Below, in pieces: positions 54,194 through 63,568 of a stretch of 64,000 bases of DNA. This stretch comes from Citrobacter freundii (GTDB taxonomy: Bacteria; Bacteroidota; Bacteroidia; Chitinophagales; Chitinophagaceae). Location: NCBI GenBank assembly GCA_003243445.1, contig QFQQ01000011.1:62001-126000 (forward strand), written 5' to 3'. Position numbers and translations under genes: made by a program. Below the pieces are notes generated by a model, which was not told the DNA's origin, made no database searches, and saw only the letters and a list, made by a program, of their open reading frames with translations. The stretch's first letter is position 1. Each line of letters begins with the position of its first letter.

Positions 54194-55069
54194 CTATTTC
54201 AAAAAACTCTCCAGGTAACCTGCTATCACTGCCGTTTGCATCATCAACGTCACATGCGTTTGCCCGGGTACAATTGCTAATTGTGATTTGGGAATGCCTA
54301 CGAAATCTCCAATTACCTCGCCACCAAGCAACTTATAGGTCTTCGCCAGTTCGATCTTATCCAGACCATCATTGTCACCCGCGATCAGCAATACAGGTGC
54401 ATTGATCTTTGCAATATTGGAATCACCCATGTTGAATGATTCACCGGCCAAAGACAGCATCTGCGCGACAAAAGTTTTCCATTTTGTTTTGTCCGGCGCT
54501 ACGGCTTCATAGGCGGCTTTAATAGGACTGCCGTCGAAGATCTCGGGCCTCATGTCTTTGAAGGCATTGTTGATCTCGGGTTGCCAGCCATCGCTTTTGT
54601 AAGTGGAGGAGATGATCACCAGTTTCCTCAACCGCTTAGGGCTTTGGATGGCAAATGAGTAGGCTACTTCGCCGCCGAAGCTATAGCCTACTACATCGGC
54701 GCTGTCAATTTTCAGCTGATCCAGTACGCCCAGCACATCACTGGCTAAGGTTGTATGGGATAGCTTTCTGTCGGAATAGGGTGTATGGCCATGACCTTGC
54801 AGTTCAATGGCGATCACTTTCCTGGTTTTTGAGAGTATGGGAATCAGTTCGCCCCAATTTGTACCAATGGTCATGAAAGCACCATGCAGTAATACAATGG
54901 GTTTGCCCTGGCCGTAGGTTTCGTAATAAACTTTGATGCCGTTGACGGGTACATAGCCGCTCGAAGTGGGTTTGGTTTGTTGGGCGTTGGAATGAAATAT
55001 GGAGGATAGCAGGACGACGATGACGGTGATCAGCCGTTGGAAAGAATGTGGTGTGAATGCTTTTTTCAT
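54194..55069 (-). CDS. Secreted alpha/beta hydrolase
   Basis: 291 aa from ATG 55069, which starts a signal peptide (PHSFQRLITVIVVLLSSIFH). VLLHGAFMTIGTNW (oxyanion), nucleophile VVGYSFGGEVAYSF, Asp in AGDNDGLDK and His in PGQTHVTLMM form a complete triad. Similar to generic hydrolases/haloperoxidase-like; substrate unknown. Confidence 0.85.
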   Translation of the reverse strand: MKKAFTPHSFQRLITVIVVLLSSIFHSNAQQTKPTSSGYVPVNGIKVYYETYGQGKPIVLLHGAFMTIGTNWGELIPILSKTRKVIAIELQGHGHTPYSDRKLSHTTLASDVLGVLDQLKIDSADVVGYSFGGEVAYSFAIQSPKRLRKLVIISSTYKSDGWQPEINNAFKDMRPEIFDGSPIKAAYEAVAPDKTKWKTFVAQMLSLAGESFNMGDSNIAKINAPVLLIAGDNDGLDKIELAKTYKLLGGEVIGDFVGIPKSQLAIVPGQTHVTLMMQTAVIAGYLESFLK

Positions 55070-55181
55070 AAATGTTGCCTTGGTTATTCTCAATGTTGAT
55101 TGCGGTATAAAGATGAGGAATGTGAAGATATGCGGGGATGTGGTGGAATGACATTTTGGAGGTGAAATGCGACCTGTGTGA

Positions 55182-55330
55182 GGCCCCCTCTAAATCTCCC
55201 CTTCAGGGGAGACTTTGGGTCGCCTCTATAGGCAATCTCATTCTATATTAGATATTAATGCACTAAATACGTGGGAATTCCTGATTGCAGAGTGTTAAGT
55301 CTCCCCTGAAGGGGGAGATTTAGAGGGGGC
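55182..55330. repeat. Fold-back element A6
   Basis: Arms 55182-55215 and 55297-55330 (CCCCTCTAAATCTCCCCTTC and complement); one C fewer on the left. Flank CTCTACGCC on the right. After the DoxX-like gene on the minus strand. Confidence 0.85.
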
Positions 55331-55357
55331 TCTACGCCGGTCAGTATGCCTGCAACA

Positions 55358-55747
55358 TCAATTCGCTTGACCCAACCTCATCTTCCTCTTCCAGAAATAA
55401 TACGACAATATCCCCGGAACAAACCACACCAGCATGAATGCCATCATCGGGTCCACCGTACCAGAAAGTGCGATACTTGAGTAGACTACCGCAATAAGGT
55501 CGAAGAAAAGTCCCGAATAAGCCCATTCCTTTACTGTTTTCAATCCGGGAATGAGAATAACAATCGACCCGATCAATTTAGCCCAACCGGTGAAAGGAAT
55601 AAAATATACAGGATAACCAAGCTGATCATGGATGAGTGTTTTTGAATCCTCGTTTACAATGATGCTGCCATAAGAAGAAAAGATCATGAGCGCAGCGAAG
55701 ATGATAGTGAAGATCCAGTAGAGGATGTTGATGGTTTTGGGTTGCAT
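55358..55747 (-). CDS. DoxX-like membrane protein
   Basis: 129 aa with four membrane helices (about 8-28, 50-68, 77-97, 103-121). GYPVYFIPFTGWAKLIGSIV and LKEWAYSG-like VKEWAYSGLFFDLIAVVYS match the DoxX-like family. Role unknown. Confidence 0.83.
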   Translation of the reverse strand: MQPKTINILYWIFTIIFAALMIFSSYGSIIVNEDSKTLIHDQLGYPVYFIPFTGWAKLIGSIVILIPGLKTVKEWAYSGLFFDLIAVVYSSIALSGTVDPMMAFMLVWFVPGILSYYFWKRKMRLGQAN

Positions 55748-55933
55748 CGTTTGAATTGGTTTTGATTTATGATCAAACTAGCAACAAACAAGGAGTAAAA
55801 TACTATTGATCATGACAAAGCAGCGAATTAAGGCGACAAAGGCCGTCATTCACGCCCTGTTATTCACCAATCACGCACGCGTAGCATGTTGATACGGAAT
55901 CCTCAAACACCGAATGAATCTCCCTTTTACGCA

Positions 55934-56491
55934 TCACGGATTATCAAACTTAAATGAACTCGCCACCGAATCGAAAAGTGCTCTATATCTTTCTGCGTCC
56001 TTTGTTTGAGTTCCTGCTGTAACATTATACGCCACGCCATCCATAGGAAAGATATATCCGACGAGAGTTACCTCAAGTCCCTGCGGCGCCATCGAATAGC
56101 AATACCATGCTCCCTTTATCCCATTTGCCGTTATATCACCCTTGGACAATATTTTTGCACTCGGAATGCTATTCTGTATTGATTTAATGGTTCCGTCCCT
56201 GTACTCTTCCAGATTCAGATTCTGCATAAACTCTGTTGCAATGTTAATGCTTGTGTTAGGATCGAGGAACGTTTTTGGAGCGGATATATAAAAGTATTCA
56301 ACTCCATAAGTCGTGCGGGTTTCAGTTGTCCACCCTTCAGGAACATCAATATGATAGCTCCTTTTTCCTGCATTCATGTTCTCCGTACCGCCAGCCTTCG
56401 AAAAAATTTCGTCAGCAGCTTTACGATACTTTGACTTACACCCCGGGAACATTAGCAATGTGATTACAAACAGGATTGTAAAATTTTTCAT
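55934..56491 (-). CDS. Hypothetical lipoprotein, 185 aa
   Basis: Lipobox LLMFPGC (Cys18) in a signal peptide of MKNFTILFVITLLMFPGC. The mature part (WTTETRTTYGVEYFYISAPK, VAYNVTAGTQTKDAERYRAL, FDSVASSFKF) resembles PsbP/DUF1795-like domains of bacterial lipoproteins. Recognised only at that level. Confidence 0.62.
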   Translation of the reverse strand: MKNFTILFVITLLMFPGCKSKYRKAADEIFSKAGGTENMNAGKRSYHIDVPEGWTTETRTTYGVEYFYISAPKTFLDPNTSINIATEFMQNLNLEEYRDGTIKSIQNSIPSAKILSKGDITANGIKGAWYCYSMAPQGLEVTLVGYIFPMDGVAYNVTAGTQTKDAERYRALFDSVASSFKFDNP

Positions 56492-56664
56492 TAAACTTTT
56501 TTAAAAAGATAGAGCTATTGAACAAAATTCGCAGCAAAGAAAAATGAACGGCATGCCCAATTCTTACAGATAAACAACATTCAATGTTGTATTGTATTTT
56601 CTTTTACAGATTACCGGTCTGCAAACTATGATTGAACGACATATCATTAACGCAGAGAATACAT

Positions 56665-57198
56665 TTACCAGTTATCGATCTTTACTGATTTATCCAATAT
56701 GTTTTTAACAAATCCGTTAAAAAGCTCATTCACTCCTTTGAGGTGTTTCTCGGATTTAGGGTCGCCGTTTTTCTTGAAGTAAGCCCGGGAAACATCGAGC
56801 TTAGCCCATGTACCGTTATAATTTTTCATCGACGCGTCGAACGTGGGGCTATTGACCCGGATCTTACCGTCTTTGAACAGAAAAGTCAGCGTGTAATCAA
56901 CATCGTAATCATAAGTCATTATTCCTGCACTGGCCTTGATCGCTTTTCGCTTGTAAGCATTCAGCGTGATACTTTCACCGGCAAGTACACTCAGCCCCTC
57001 CTGTGGATGGGAATAGAGAGAATTGATCGCATTCAGCACGTTTTTATAAAGATCTTCTTTTTTAGCGCCAGGAACTTCAATCACCACGTAGTCGGCTTTG
57101 GTTTCTGACATGAATCCGTCTGGTGTCAGCGTAAAGTATTGTCCATAGTTTAAATGGGCGATCAGAAGGAACATCAAAACGAGTCGGATCTTTTTCAT
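56665..57198 (-). CDS. DUF4468-like secreted protein
   Basis: 177 aa. Signal peptide (LVLMFLLIAHLNYGQ); TKADYVVIEVPGAKKEDLYK and YDYDVDYTLTFLFKDGKIRV fit the TBP-like fold of DUF4468 found in Bacteroidota. Function unknown. Confidence 0.68.
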   Translation of the reverse strand: MKKIRLVLMFLLIAHLNYGQYFTLTPDGFMSETKADYVVIEVPGAKKEDLYKNVLNAINSLYSHPQEGLSVLAGESITLNAYKRKAIKASAGIMTYDYDVDYTLTFLFKDGKIRVNSPTFDASMKNYNGTWAKLDVSRAYFKKNGDPKSEKHLKGVNELFNGFVKNILDKSVKIDNW

Positions 57199-57390
57199 CT
57201 GAATGTTTTAAAAGGTTGCAGGATAGATGCAAAAGAACAGAATCATTTAAGATCACCCAAATTAATATCCGGCCAGGGAAAACTAAGAATTTCAGGGTGC
57301 AGAAGTGCAAAGGGCTTCAGAAATGGAATGGACATGACCGCTCAGGCACCGGAGTTTATTTCACTAACGGATAGAGACGTTTAGGGAAAA

Positions 57391-58833
57391 CTATTTCAAC
57401 TTAAAAATCCCCTTCAACGTAATCCCATAAATCGCACCATCTCCATCAATGATCCAATCCGGTGTAACGGAATTTACATTCTCTATATCCCATCCGGTAT
57501 TGGCAGTGCCAAGGCCAAGATAATAATCGGGATAGCTACCCGTCCATAATAGCGTTCCCGTCAATCCATCAAAACCCTGCAGACGATGATCTTTGTACCT
57601 GCTATTATCGTCTACAATGCGTTCGCCGACATAGAAGGCTCCGCCGGATGATGTAAGCAGGTGTGCGTTTTTGGAAAGCGGTCTCCGCCAGGCGATGGTT
57701 CCATCAGCGAGGCGATAGCCGATCAGTTCGCGGTTATTGCCGGTTGTTACTTCGTTGATGAGTATACCGCAGGCTGACACACGGGCAGCAAACTGACGGT
57801 CCGGGACGGCATCGATCGTCCAGAGGATCTTGCCGGTAACGGGATCCAGTGCACGCAAACCAGACGCGTACGCTTTCGGCCATTGCATGGATTGCAATCG
57901 GATGATGACCTTGCCATCGGCGATCATGGGAATGCCATCGTCAGAGCGATAGGACAGTCCGTTGCGTTTTAGCATTACGGGTTGTTCGGTGTGGCGCCAA
58001 AGGGTTTTACCGGTTTTGAGATCGATGGCATGCAACTGTCGCGTGAATGGTTCGCTCTGATCCTTGCTTCTCGCAGTTTGAAATAAAATACCACCGGATG
58101 ATGCAGGTGCCGTAAATGTGGGCGTATACAGCGGATCGAGATTGTTGCTCATCGCCAGCTTGAATTCTTTGTTCTGCCATTGAATACTACCCAGGTCAGC
58201 ACTCAGCGCAGTGATGTAACTGAACCCATCTTTTGAACTTTGATTCAATACGGTAAACAGGCCACCGCGATAACGCATCGGGCCTGTTTTTACAGGAGAA
58301 AGGGTACGGACGATCTTCCCCGTTTTTATATTCACTACATAATAGTCGGTTGCTCCGCCATCTTCGCGCGGATAGATCAGCAAGGCTTCGCCGGATGGCA
58401 ACGCATAGATAGCAACCTTACCGGTAGAACCACGGCGATTGCCCACAGCGCAGATGTTACCGATGCGCCATACGATCTTGCCGGTGGTCTTATCAATCGC
58501 AGAGAGTCCTTCATTGCCGTCGTTGTTGCAACTACCGGTGAGAATAACATTGCCGATCGGCACGGGCGGCCATACGCCCCACCAGCCGGGATTTAACTCC
58601 CATTGCTTAACGGGAGCGGAAAGTATTGGCGGTGCCTGGAACTCGCGGGTATTGCAGTTGGTTCCATAAGGCATACTTATAGCTGAAGATCCATCACAGA
58701 CTTTGCAGGGCGTTGCTTTTTGCAAACGCGCAATAGCAGCTTCCCGGGCGGCAGGCGAATCATCGGGCACCTGGGCAAATACAATTGCGCATACCCAATT
58801 GCACAAGAACAGCATGGCAAATTTTAAAAGCAT
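57391..58833 (-). CDS. PQQ-like beta-propeller protein, secreted
   Basis: 480 aa from ATG 58833, followed by a signal peptide (LLKFAMLFLCNWVCAIVFAQ). Repeated blades with (S/A)IDKTTGKIVWR, DLKTGKTLWRH, DPVTGKILWTID and DGLTGTLLWTG: Asp-x-x-TGK-x-x-W of PQQ-like repeats. CKVC near residue 35 may be a metal or redox site. No PQQ-dehydrogenase catalytic domain is present. It follows the TPR-type gene by 178 nt. Confidence 0.8.
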   Translation of the reverse strand: MLLKFAMLFLCNWVCAIVFAQVPDDSPAAREAAIARLQKATPCKVCDGSSAISMPYGTNCNTREFQAPPILSAPVKQWELNPGWWGVWPPVPIGNVILTGSCNNDGNEGLSAIDKTTGKIVWRIGNICAVGNRRGSTGKVAIYALPSGEALLIYPREDGGATDYYVVNIKTGKIVRTLSPVKTGPMRYRGGLFTVLNQSSKDGFSYITALSADLGSIQWQNKEFKLAMSNNLDPLYTPTFTAPASSGGILFQTARSKDQSEPFTRQLHAIDLKTGKTLWRHTEQPVMLKRNGLSYRSDDGIPMIADGKVIIRLQSMQWPKAYASGLRALDPVTGKILWTIDAVPDRQFAARVSACGILINEVTTGNNRELIGYRLADGTIAWRRPLSKNAHLLTSSGGAFYVGERIVDDNSRYKDHRLQGFDGLTGTLLWTGSYPDYYLGLGTANTGWDIENVNSVTPDWIIDGDGAIYGITLKGIFKLK

Positions 58834-58853
58834 GTCGCGATCAATAAGGCTTT

Positions 58854-58913
58854 CCTTTCCGGCTTGCCGCCTTACCGGTTTATTTTTACCGGTAAGACGG
58901 GAAGCCGGGAAGG
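58854..58913 (-). terminator. Long hairpin between two co-directional genes
   Basis: Left arm 58854-58879 (CCTTTCCGGCTTGCCGCCTT...) and right arm 58888-58913 are complementary with two mismatches and an 8-nt loop TATTTTTA-like. On the minus strand it lies between the stop of the upstream gene (59012) and the ATG at 58833; could be a terminator or an attenuator. Confidence 0.55.
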
Positions 58914-59011
58914 GTTTTCTATAGCGGGATGTTATAAGATTGTTCTGGTCAAGGTTAAACCTTATGGTAAAAGAATTACTGATCATAATCGTTGTAGTCA
59001 TGCTGGTAATG

Positions 59012-61174
59012 TTATTTTCCAAATCCTGATATAGCGCCTGTCATATTTCCTGAGATCAGGCTCATGCGGCCGGATACACCAACCTCTACGCCTTTATCGC
59101 TGAGTTGCGCATCGCTCATGCCAGGCTGGCTTTTATCGCCGCCACTGGCATCGGAGATATGCTGATCAAAGGTTTTGATGATATTGGTCTTTGCGCTGAG
59201 GGAAGCTTCACCGGTAACATACACATCTTCTATCCCTTTGTTAGTGAACTCCACTCCCATTCCCGCTTTTACATTGGCGCCGATCTCCAGCGGACCTTTA
59301 TCCATCGAAATGCTTTTATCGATCACTGTTGCTTCTACTGTGCCTTTTGAAAAATTGCTGTTGCCTTTATCATCAGAAATGAAATTGAGGTTTCCCTTGA
59401 ATCGTCCCGCATCAAACTCAATTCTTGCATTGTTGCATTCAAAGATCTGTTTATACACACCGAAGTCAAGAACACTTTTGTAATTACAATGCAGATCATC
59501 AAAGTTGGCGAGCTTGTACCTGGATGGCGTACTCGATGGAGGATTACAGTTTGTACTGGCGTTGTACGTTTCAATATATCTCGTGCTGCTGAGAGCGGCC
59601 AGCCATTCTTTTTTTGCAGTGATCTTAATGGATCCGAAAGTTTCATCGTTGTATTTAAATTGCTTCCAGTACAATTCTTCCGTGATCTTCAGGTATACCT
59701 GGTGCAGATAGTTCCTGTAAGCCTCTTCCAATGGCTTATTATAATTTGCATAGACCCATTCGCTGAACTTTTGCTCCACATTACAGATATCATAACCGGT
59801 ATTCTCTCCTTTCTTTCCCAGCTCGGATTCTTCACCGGCAATCACACTGTATTGTTTGATCAGTTCTTTTTTCTTTGCCTCCTTTCTGGCATTGTAATCC
59901 TTCAGTAAGGCATCGATCGCGTTCTTTGCTGTCTTCATCCGGTATTCAGCGCCACCGTCTTTATTCATTTCGCTCAAGCGGATCTCGGCCATCTGGCTGT
60001 ACATATTGTCTGCTAAAGATGATTTACCCGTCAGTGAGGAAAGATCACCTTTCCTGATCTGTTGTTCATTGGCTTGCACCGCTTGCGCGTTCTTCTGTGC
60101 CAGTTGTGTGTTCGCCATTATATAAGGCTGCATCTCCTGGTTCAATGCAATGTTCTTTTCCAGGATCTGTTTTTGAAATGCATCCCAGTCTGCCTTCAGT
60201 TTTATTTCCGAAGCATAATCAGTTGGCGCTTCAGGACGGGTGAAATTGCGCAGGCCAAGCGGATTTGGATCGGGACGGTATGGGATGCGCATATCACTCC
60301 CCTTTACTTTATAACCCAGTTTGCGCAGCATATTTACCTTATTCAGTGAATAGCTATAGTGCAAAGAGTTCTTCATGCTTTCAATTGCCTTTGTTGTATT
60401 GCCTTTGCTTTGCTGTATCAGGCAAAGGGTGTAGTTGGCCTGCGGATGATAAGCAAATGCTTTTACCACCTTTTCCAGTTGCGCATTGGCTTTATCTGTT
60501 TCACCAAGGTAAAACCAGGCTTGCCCGAGGTTGTTGATGATGGTGCTGTTACCGGAATATTGTTTGTTGAGATATTCCAGTAACGGAATGGCGCGATGCG
60601 GTGCGCCGCCCATGCTGAGCATGGCGGCGAAGTTGCTGAGGAGATCTGCGTCTGTTGCATTGTCAGCGCAGGCGCGGCCCATAATGTATACCGCGATCTC
60701 GGGGCGGCCTACGGTCCAGAAACCGATAGCACTGTTACCGGTGGCTTCGGTAGTGAATTTATTGGCTTTGCAATAGGCATAGACCTGCTGGCCCATTGTT
60801 TTGGCGTCGGTGGGTATGCCTTTGTCGATGTAGTCGTTCAGTGTTTTGATATAAGCAGGAATGGTGGCTGCCGTCAGTGTGATATTGGGGATGGCGCCAA
60901 GGAGTGTAGCGTTTTTTGAAGGAACACCGAATTCGCTGCCAGCCGTCGCCGCACTTATACCGGCATCGGTGACGCCGGAAGGCATTGAAGGAACAGAGGT
61001 GGAAAAGCCCATTTGTTCCATCATCTTCTTTTGTTCAGGTGTGAGTTTATCGAGCTCCTGTTGCGCCTGTTTCATTTTATCCTGGAGTTCTTTGGCGTTG
61101 GTAGGATTTTTTGATTGGGCGGAGGTGGTTGCGGAAAACAGTAGGATGAAGAATATTAGGGGTATGATTTTCAT
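59012..61174 (-). CDS. Secreted TPR-containing protein, 720 aa
   Basis: Start at 61174 (MKIIPLIFFILLFSATTSAQ signal peptide); the frame beyond it translates repeat DNA. Residues about 25-60 form a charged helix (LDKTPEQKKMMEQMG-like). Middle part with TPR-like helices (DADLLSNFAAMLSMGGAPHR, AIPLLEYLNKQYSGNS, AWFYLGETDKANAQLE). C-terminal 300 residues are beta-rich, not recognised. Function unknown. Confidence 0.68.
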   Translation of the reverse strand: MKIIPLIFFILLFSATTSAQSKNPTNAKELQDKMKQAQQELDKLTPEQKKMMEQMGFSTSVPSMPSGVTDAGISAATAGSEFGVPSKNATLLGAIPNITLTAATIPAYIKTLNDYIDKGIPTDAKTMGQQVYAYCKANKFTTEATGNSAIGFWTVGRPEIAVYIMGRACADNATDADLLSNFAAMLSMGGAPHRAIPLLEYLNKQYSGNSTIINNLGQAWFYLGETDKANAQLEKVVKAFAYHPQANYTLCLIQQSKGNTTKAIESMKNSLHYSYSLNKVNMLRKLGYKVKGSDMRIPYRPDPNPLGLRNFTRPEAPTDYASEIKLKADWDAFQKQILEKNIALNQEMQPYIMANTQLAQKNAQAVQANEQQIRKGDLSSLTGKSSLADNMYSQMAEIRLSEMNKDGGAEYRMKTAKNAIDALLKDYNARKEAKKKELIKQYSVIAGEESELGKKGENTGYDICNVEQKFSEWVYANYNKPLEEAYRNYLHQVYLKITEELYWKQFKYNDETFGSIKITAKKEWLAALSSTRYIETYNASTNCNPPSSTPSRYKLANFDDLHCNYKSVLDFGVYKQIFECNNARIEFDAGRFKGNLNFISDDKGNSNFSKGTVEATVIDKSISMDKGPLEIGANVKAGMGVEFTNKGIEDVYVTGEASLSAKTNIIKTFDQHISDASGGDKSQPGMSDAQLSDKGVEVGVSGRMSLISGNMTGAISGFGK

Positions 61175-61290
61175 CTGTTGATGATTTAATGCGGTGGGAT
61201 AAAAGTAGTGGGAAGGCTGGCGGCAGGTATCGTTAAAAAGGGGGATTTTATACGCGAAGGCAGGATAGCTTTTGGTGTGATTGGCGTAGG

Positions 61291-61497
61291 AATCCCGCAG
61301 ATTACGCAGATTTACCCTTACTATTACTGAAATAGTTTTTGTCAAGGGAAGATTTGGTAGTTGAATGCGCAGATTGCGCAGATAACAGGCCGTTATAGGC
61401 AAGTAATCTGCGAAATCTGCGGATACTAATAAGGCCTCTGGCGCAAAGTGAGTTATTTTCCTTAATAGTAAGGCCAAATCTGCGTGATCTGCGGGCT
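61291..61497. repeat. Fold-back element B6, two-tier
   Basis: Outer arms TCCCGCAGATTACGCAGATT (61293-61312) and AAATCTGCGTGATCTGCGGG (61476-61495); inner arms TGCGCAGATTGCGCAGATAA (61366-61385) and TAATCTGCGAAATCTGCGG (61406-61424). Left flank TGGCGTAGG. Between divergent genes. Confidence 0.84.
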
Positions 61498-61578
61498 CAA
61501 AAATCATTCAAAAGGATGATTTCTCCTCACCCCCATTCACCGTTTTTTGCAACAGCAGAAAAAAAGGTATTTTAGGCT

Positions 61579-63525
61579 ATGCGAACCATCCTCCTGATAT
61601 TTCTTTCCATCTTCACTTCTTTCATAGCCAGCGCACAGGCTGATAAAAAGAGAGACAGCCTGCTGAGACTGATACCAACGGCTAAAGACGATTCCAGCCG
61701 CATCATATTGCTGCTCAGGGTGAGTGGTGTTTACTCGACGGGGAATTTTGACAGTTCCCTGCTGTACATGAGCAAGGCAAGGGATCTTGCGGCAGAAAAA
61801 AAGATCACCAGTTGTGATCAGTATATCAACACCGCTTTTTCACAATACTATTATTACAATAATGATTATAAAAGTTCAACCGGATATGCGCTGAAGAATC
61901 TGGCCATTGCTGAAAAATCGGGGGATGAAAAATTACTGGCGAAAACATACAACAACCTTTCGGCTATTTACAACCACTTTGGAAACTATAAATCGGCCAT
62001 TGATTATGCGTTGAAATGCCTTGCACTTTCCGAAAAAACAAAGGATAGTGCAAGCTTCCCTATCCGCAATCTTACGGCATCCAATACTTACTATAACCTG
62101 AAACAATACGACAAATCGATCTATTACTCATCGAAAGCCATCGCTTATGGCAAACAGTTCAACAACCGCTTTGCCGTAACGATGGGTTTGAACAATATGG
62201 CGGCGGCCTATTCAGAGAAGCATAAGATCGACAGTGCGATCGTCACATTTGAGCAGCAACTGGAGTCTGCCCAGCGTGAAGAAGATCTTGTCAGCGTCTG
62301 CTACGCATTGATCAATCTTTGCCAGAATCATTATTTCAATAATAACCTTGCAGCTGTTGAAAAATATGCAGCAATGCTGAATAAGGTATCGAAGGGATTA
62401 CCTGATAATAACACCGGTGCGGAGATACGGAATATAAATGCGCTTCGGTTTATTATGAGAAAGGAATATCCCCACGCAAAACTGGAACTGGATAGCGGTA
62501 TTGCTCTCGCTAAAAGAGAAAACGCCGCCGATGCTTTGGGAAATCTTTATCAGACCTATTCCAAATTTTATTTTGCGCAAAGTAAGATCAAAGAAGCGGA
62601 AGATTATAATTACCAGTATGACTCGCTGCAGAATGCAGCTAACTTAAAAGAACTGAATTTTTATATTGAAGAGATCGAAACAAAATATGAAACGGAGAAA
62701 AAGGAAAACCAGATCAAACTGCAGCAATCGCAGCTGAAACAACAATCGATCCTTAATTATTTCCTGATCGCAGGTGCGGGATTTCTTTTGGTGGTTTTGT
62801 TGCTCGGTTTCCGGAATTACCGTAACCGTCAAAAATTACAACAGGTAAAAATAGATGAACTGGAAACGGAGAAACAACTCATGGCAACAGAGGCGGTATT
62901 GAGAGGAGAAGAACAGGAACGTACGCGGCTGGCCAAAGATCTTCATGATGGACTTGGTGGAATGCTGAGCGGCATAAAGTTCTCCCTGCACAATGTCAGG
63001 GAAAACCTGATCATGTCGCCCGACAATGCGCAGGCGTTTGAACGCAGTATTGATATGCTGGATAGTTCCATTAAAGAGATGCGCCGGGTTGCACATAATA
63101 TGATGCCGGAGATCCTTGTGAAGTATGGCCTGGACAAGGCGTTGAGGGAATACTGTGCAGAGATCGAGCGAAATGCCCTGGTGCGTATCAATTACCAGGC
63201 TGTGGAACTGGATAATATTGAACTGGACCAGACTGCAAGCATTTCCATTTACAGGATCGTGCAGGAATTGGTGAACAATGCGGTCAAGCATGCAGGTGCA
63301 CAAAATATGCTGGTGCAACTGCATTATGCTGCTGAAGAAAAGGTGCTGGCGATAACAGTGGAGGACGATGGAAAAGGATTCGATACGAGTACAATACTGA
63401 AACAGTCGCCGGGGATCGGCTGGATCAATATCCAAAGCAGGGTTGATTTTTTGAAAGGGAAGATCGATCTTCAATCATCACCGGGTAAAGGCACTTCAGT
63501 GCTGATCGAAATAAATAACCTTTGA
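61579..63525 (+). CDS. TPR sensor histidine kinase (HisKA_3 type)
   Basis: 648 aa. Signal peptide, periplasmic TPR repeats (about 60-370, for example YNNLSAIYNHFGNYKSAIDY), one membrane helix (about 393-412, LNYFLIAGAGFLLVVLLLG), coiled linker, dimerisation helix with phospho-acceptor H456 in AKDLHDGLGGMLSG, and HATPase with VQELVNNAVKHAG and VEDDGKGFD. Same operon as the response regulator, which starts 43 nt later. NarX/LytS-like kinases control gene expression through NarL-type regulators. Confidence 0.9.
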   Translation: MRTILLIFLSIFTSFIASAQADKKRDSLLRLIPTAKDDSSRIILLLRVSGVYSTGNFDSSLLYMSKARDLAAEKKITSCDQYINTAFSQYYYYNNDYKSSTGYALKNLAIAEKSGDEKLLAKTYNNLSAIYNHFGNYKSAIDYALKCLALSEKTKDSASFPIRNLTASNTYYNLKQYDKSIYYSSKAIAYGKQFNNRFAVTMGLNNMAAAYSEKHKIDSAIVTFEQQLESAQREEDLVSVCYALINLCQNHYFNNNLAAVEKYAAMLNKVSKGLPDNNTGAEIRNINALRFIMRKEYPHAKLELDSGIALAKRENAADALGNLYQTYSKFYFAQSKIKEAEDYNYQYDSLQNAANLKELNFYIEEIETKYETEKKENQIKLQQSQLKQQSILNYFLIAGAGFLLVVLLLGFRNYRNRQKLQQVKIDELETEKQLMATEAVLRGEEQERTRLAKDLHDGLGGMLSGIKFSLHNVRENLIMSPDNAQAFERSIDMLDSSIKEMRRVAHNMMPEILVKYGLDKALREYCAEIERNALVRINYQAVELDNIELDQTASISIYRIVQELVNNAVKHAGAQNMLVQLHYAAEEKVLAITVEDDGKGFDTSTILKQSPGIGWINIQSRVDFLKGKIDLQSSPGKGTSVLIEINNL

Positions 63526-63568
63526 ACCGATAAGGCATTGCCTCTTAACATCAATAAAAACACAGCTG

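Noticed and set aside
53744..54280. 178-residue frame over the tandem repeat as a gene
   Set aside because: Open only because the period is a multiple of three; overlaps the end of the hydrolase gene on the other strand and has no ribosome site. Kept as a question in the findings.
61175..61507. 111-residue extension of the TPR protein
   Set aside because: Translation of the B6 repeat and flanks; a normal signal peptide starts at 61174.
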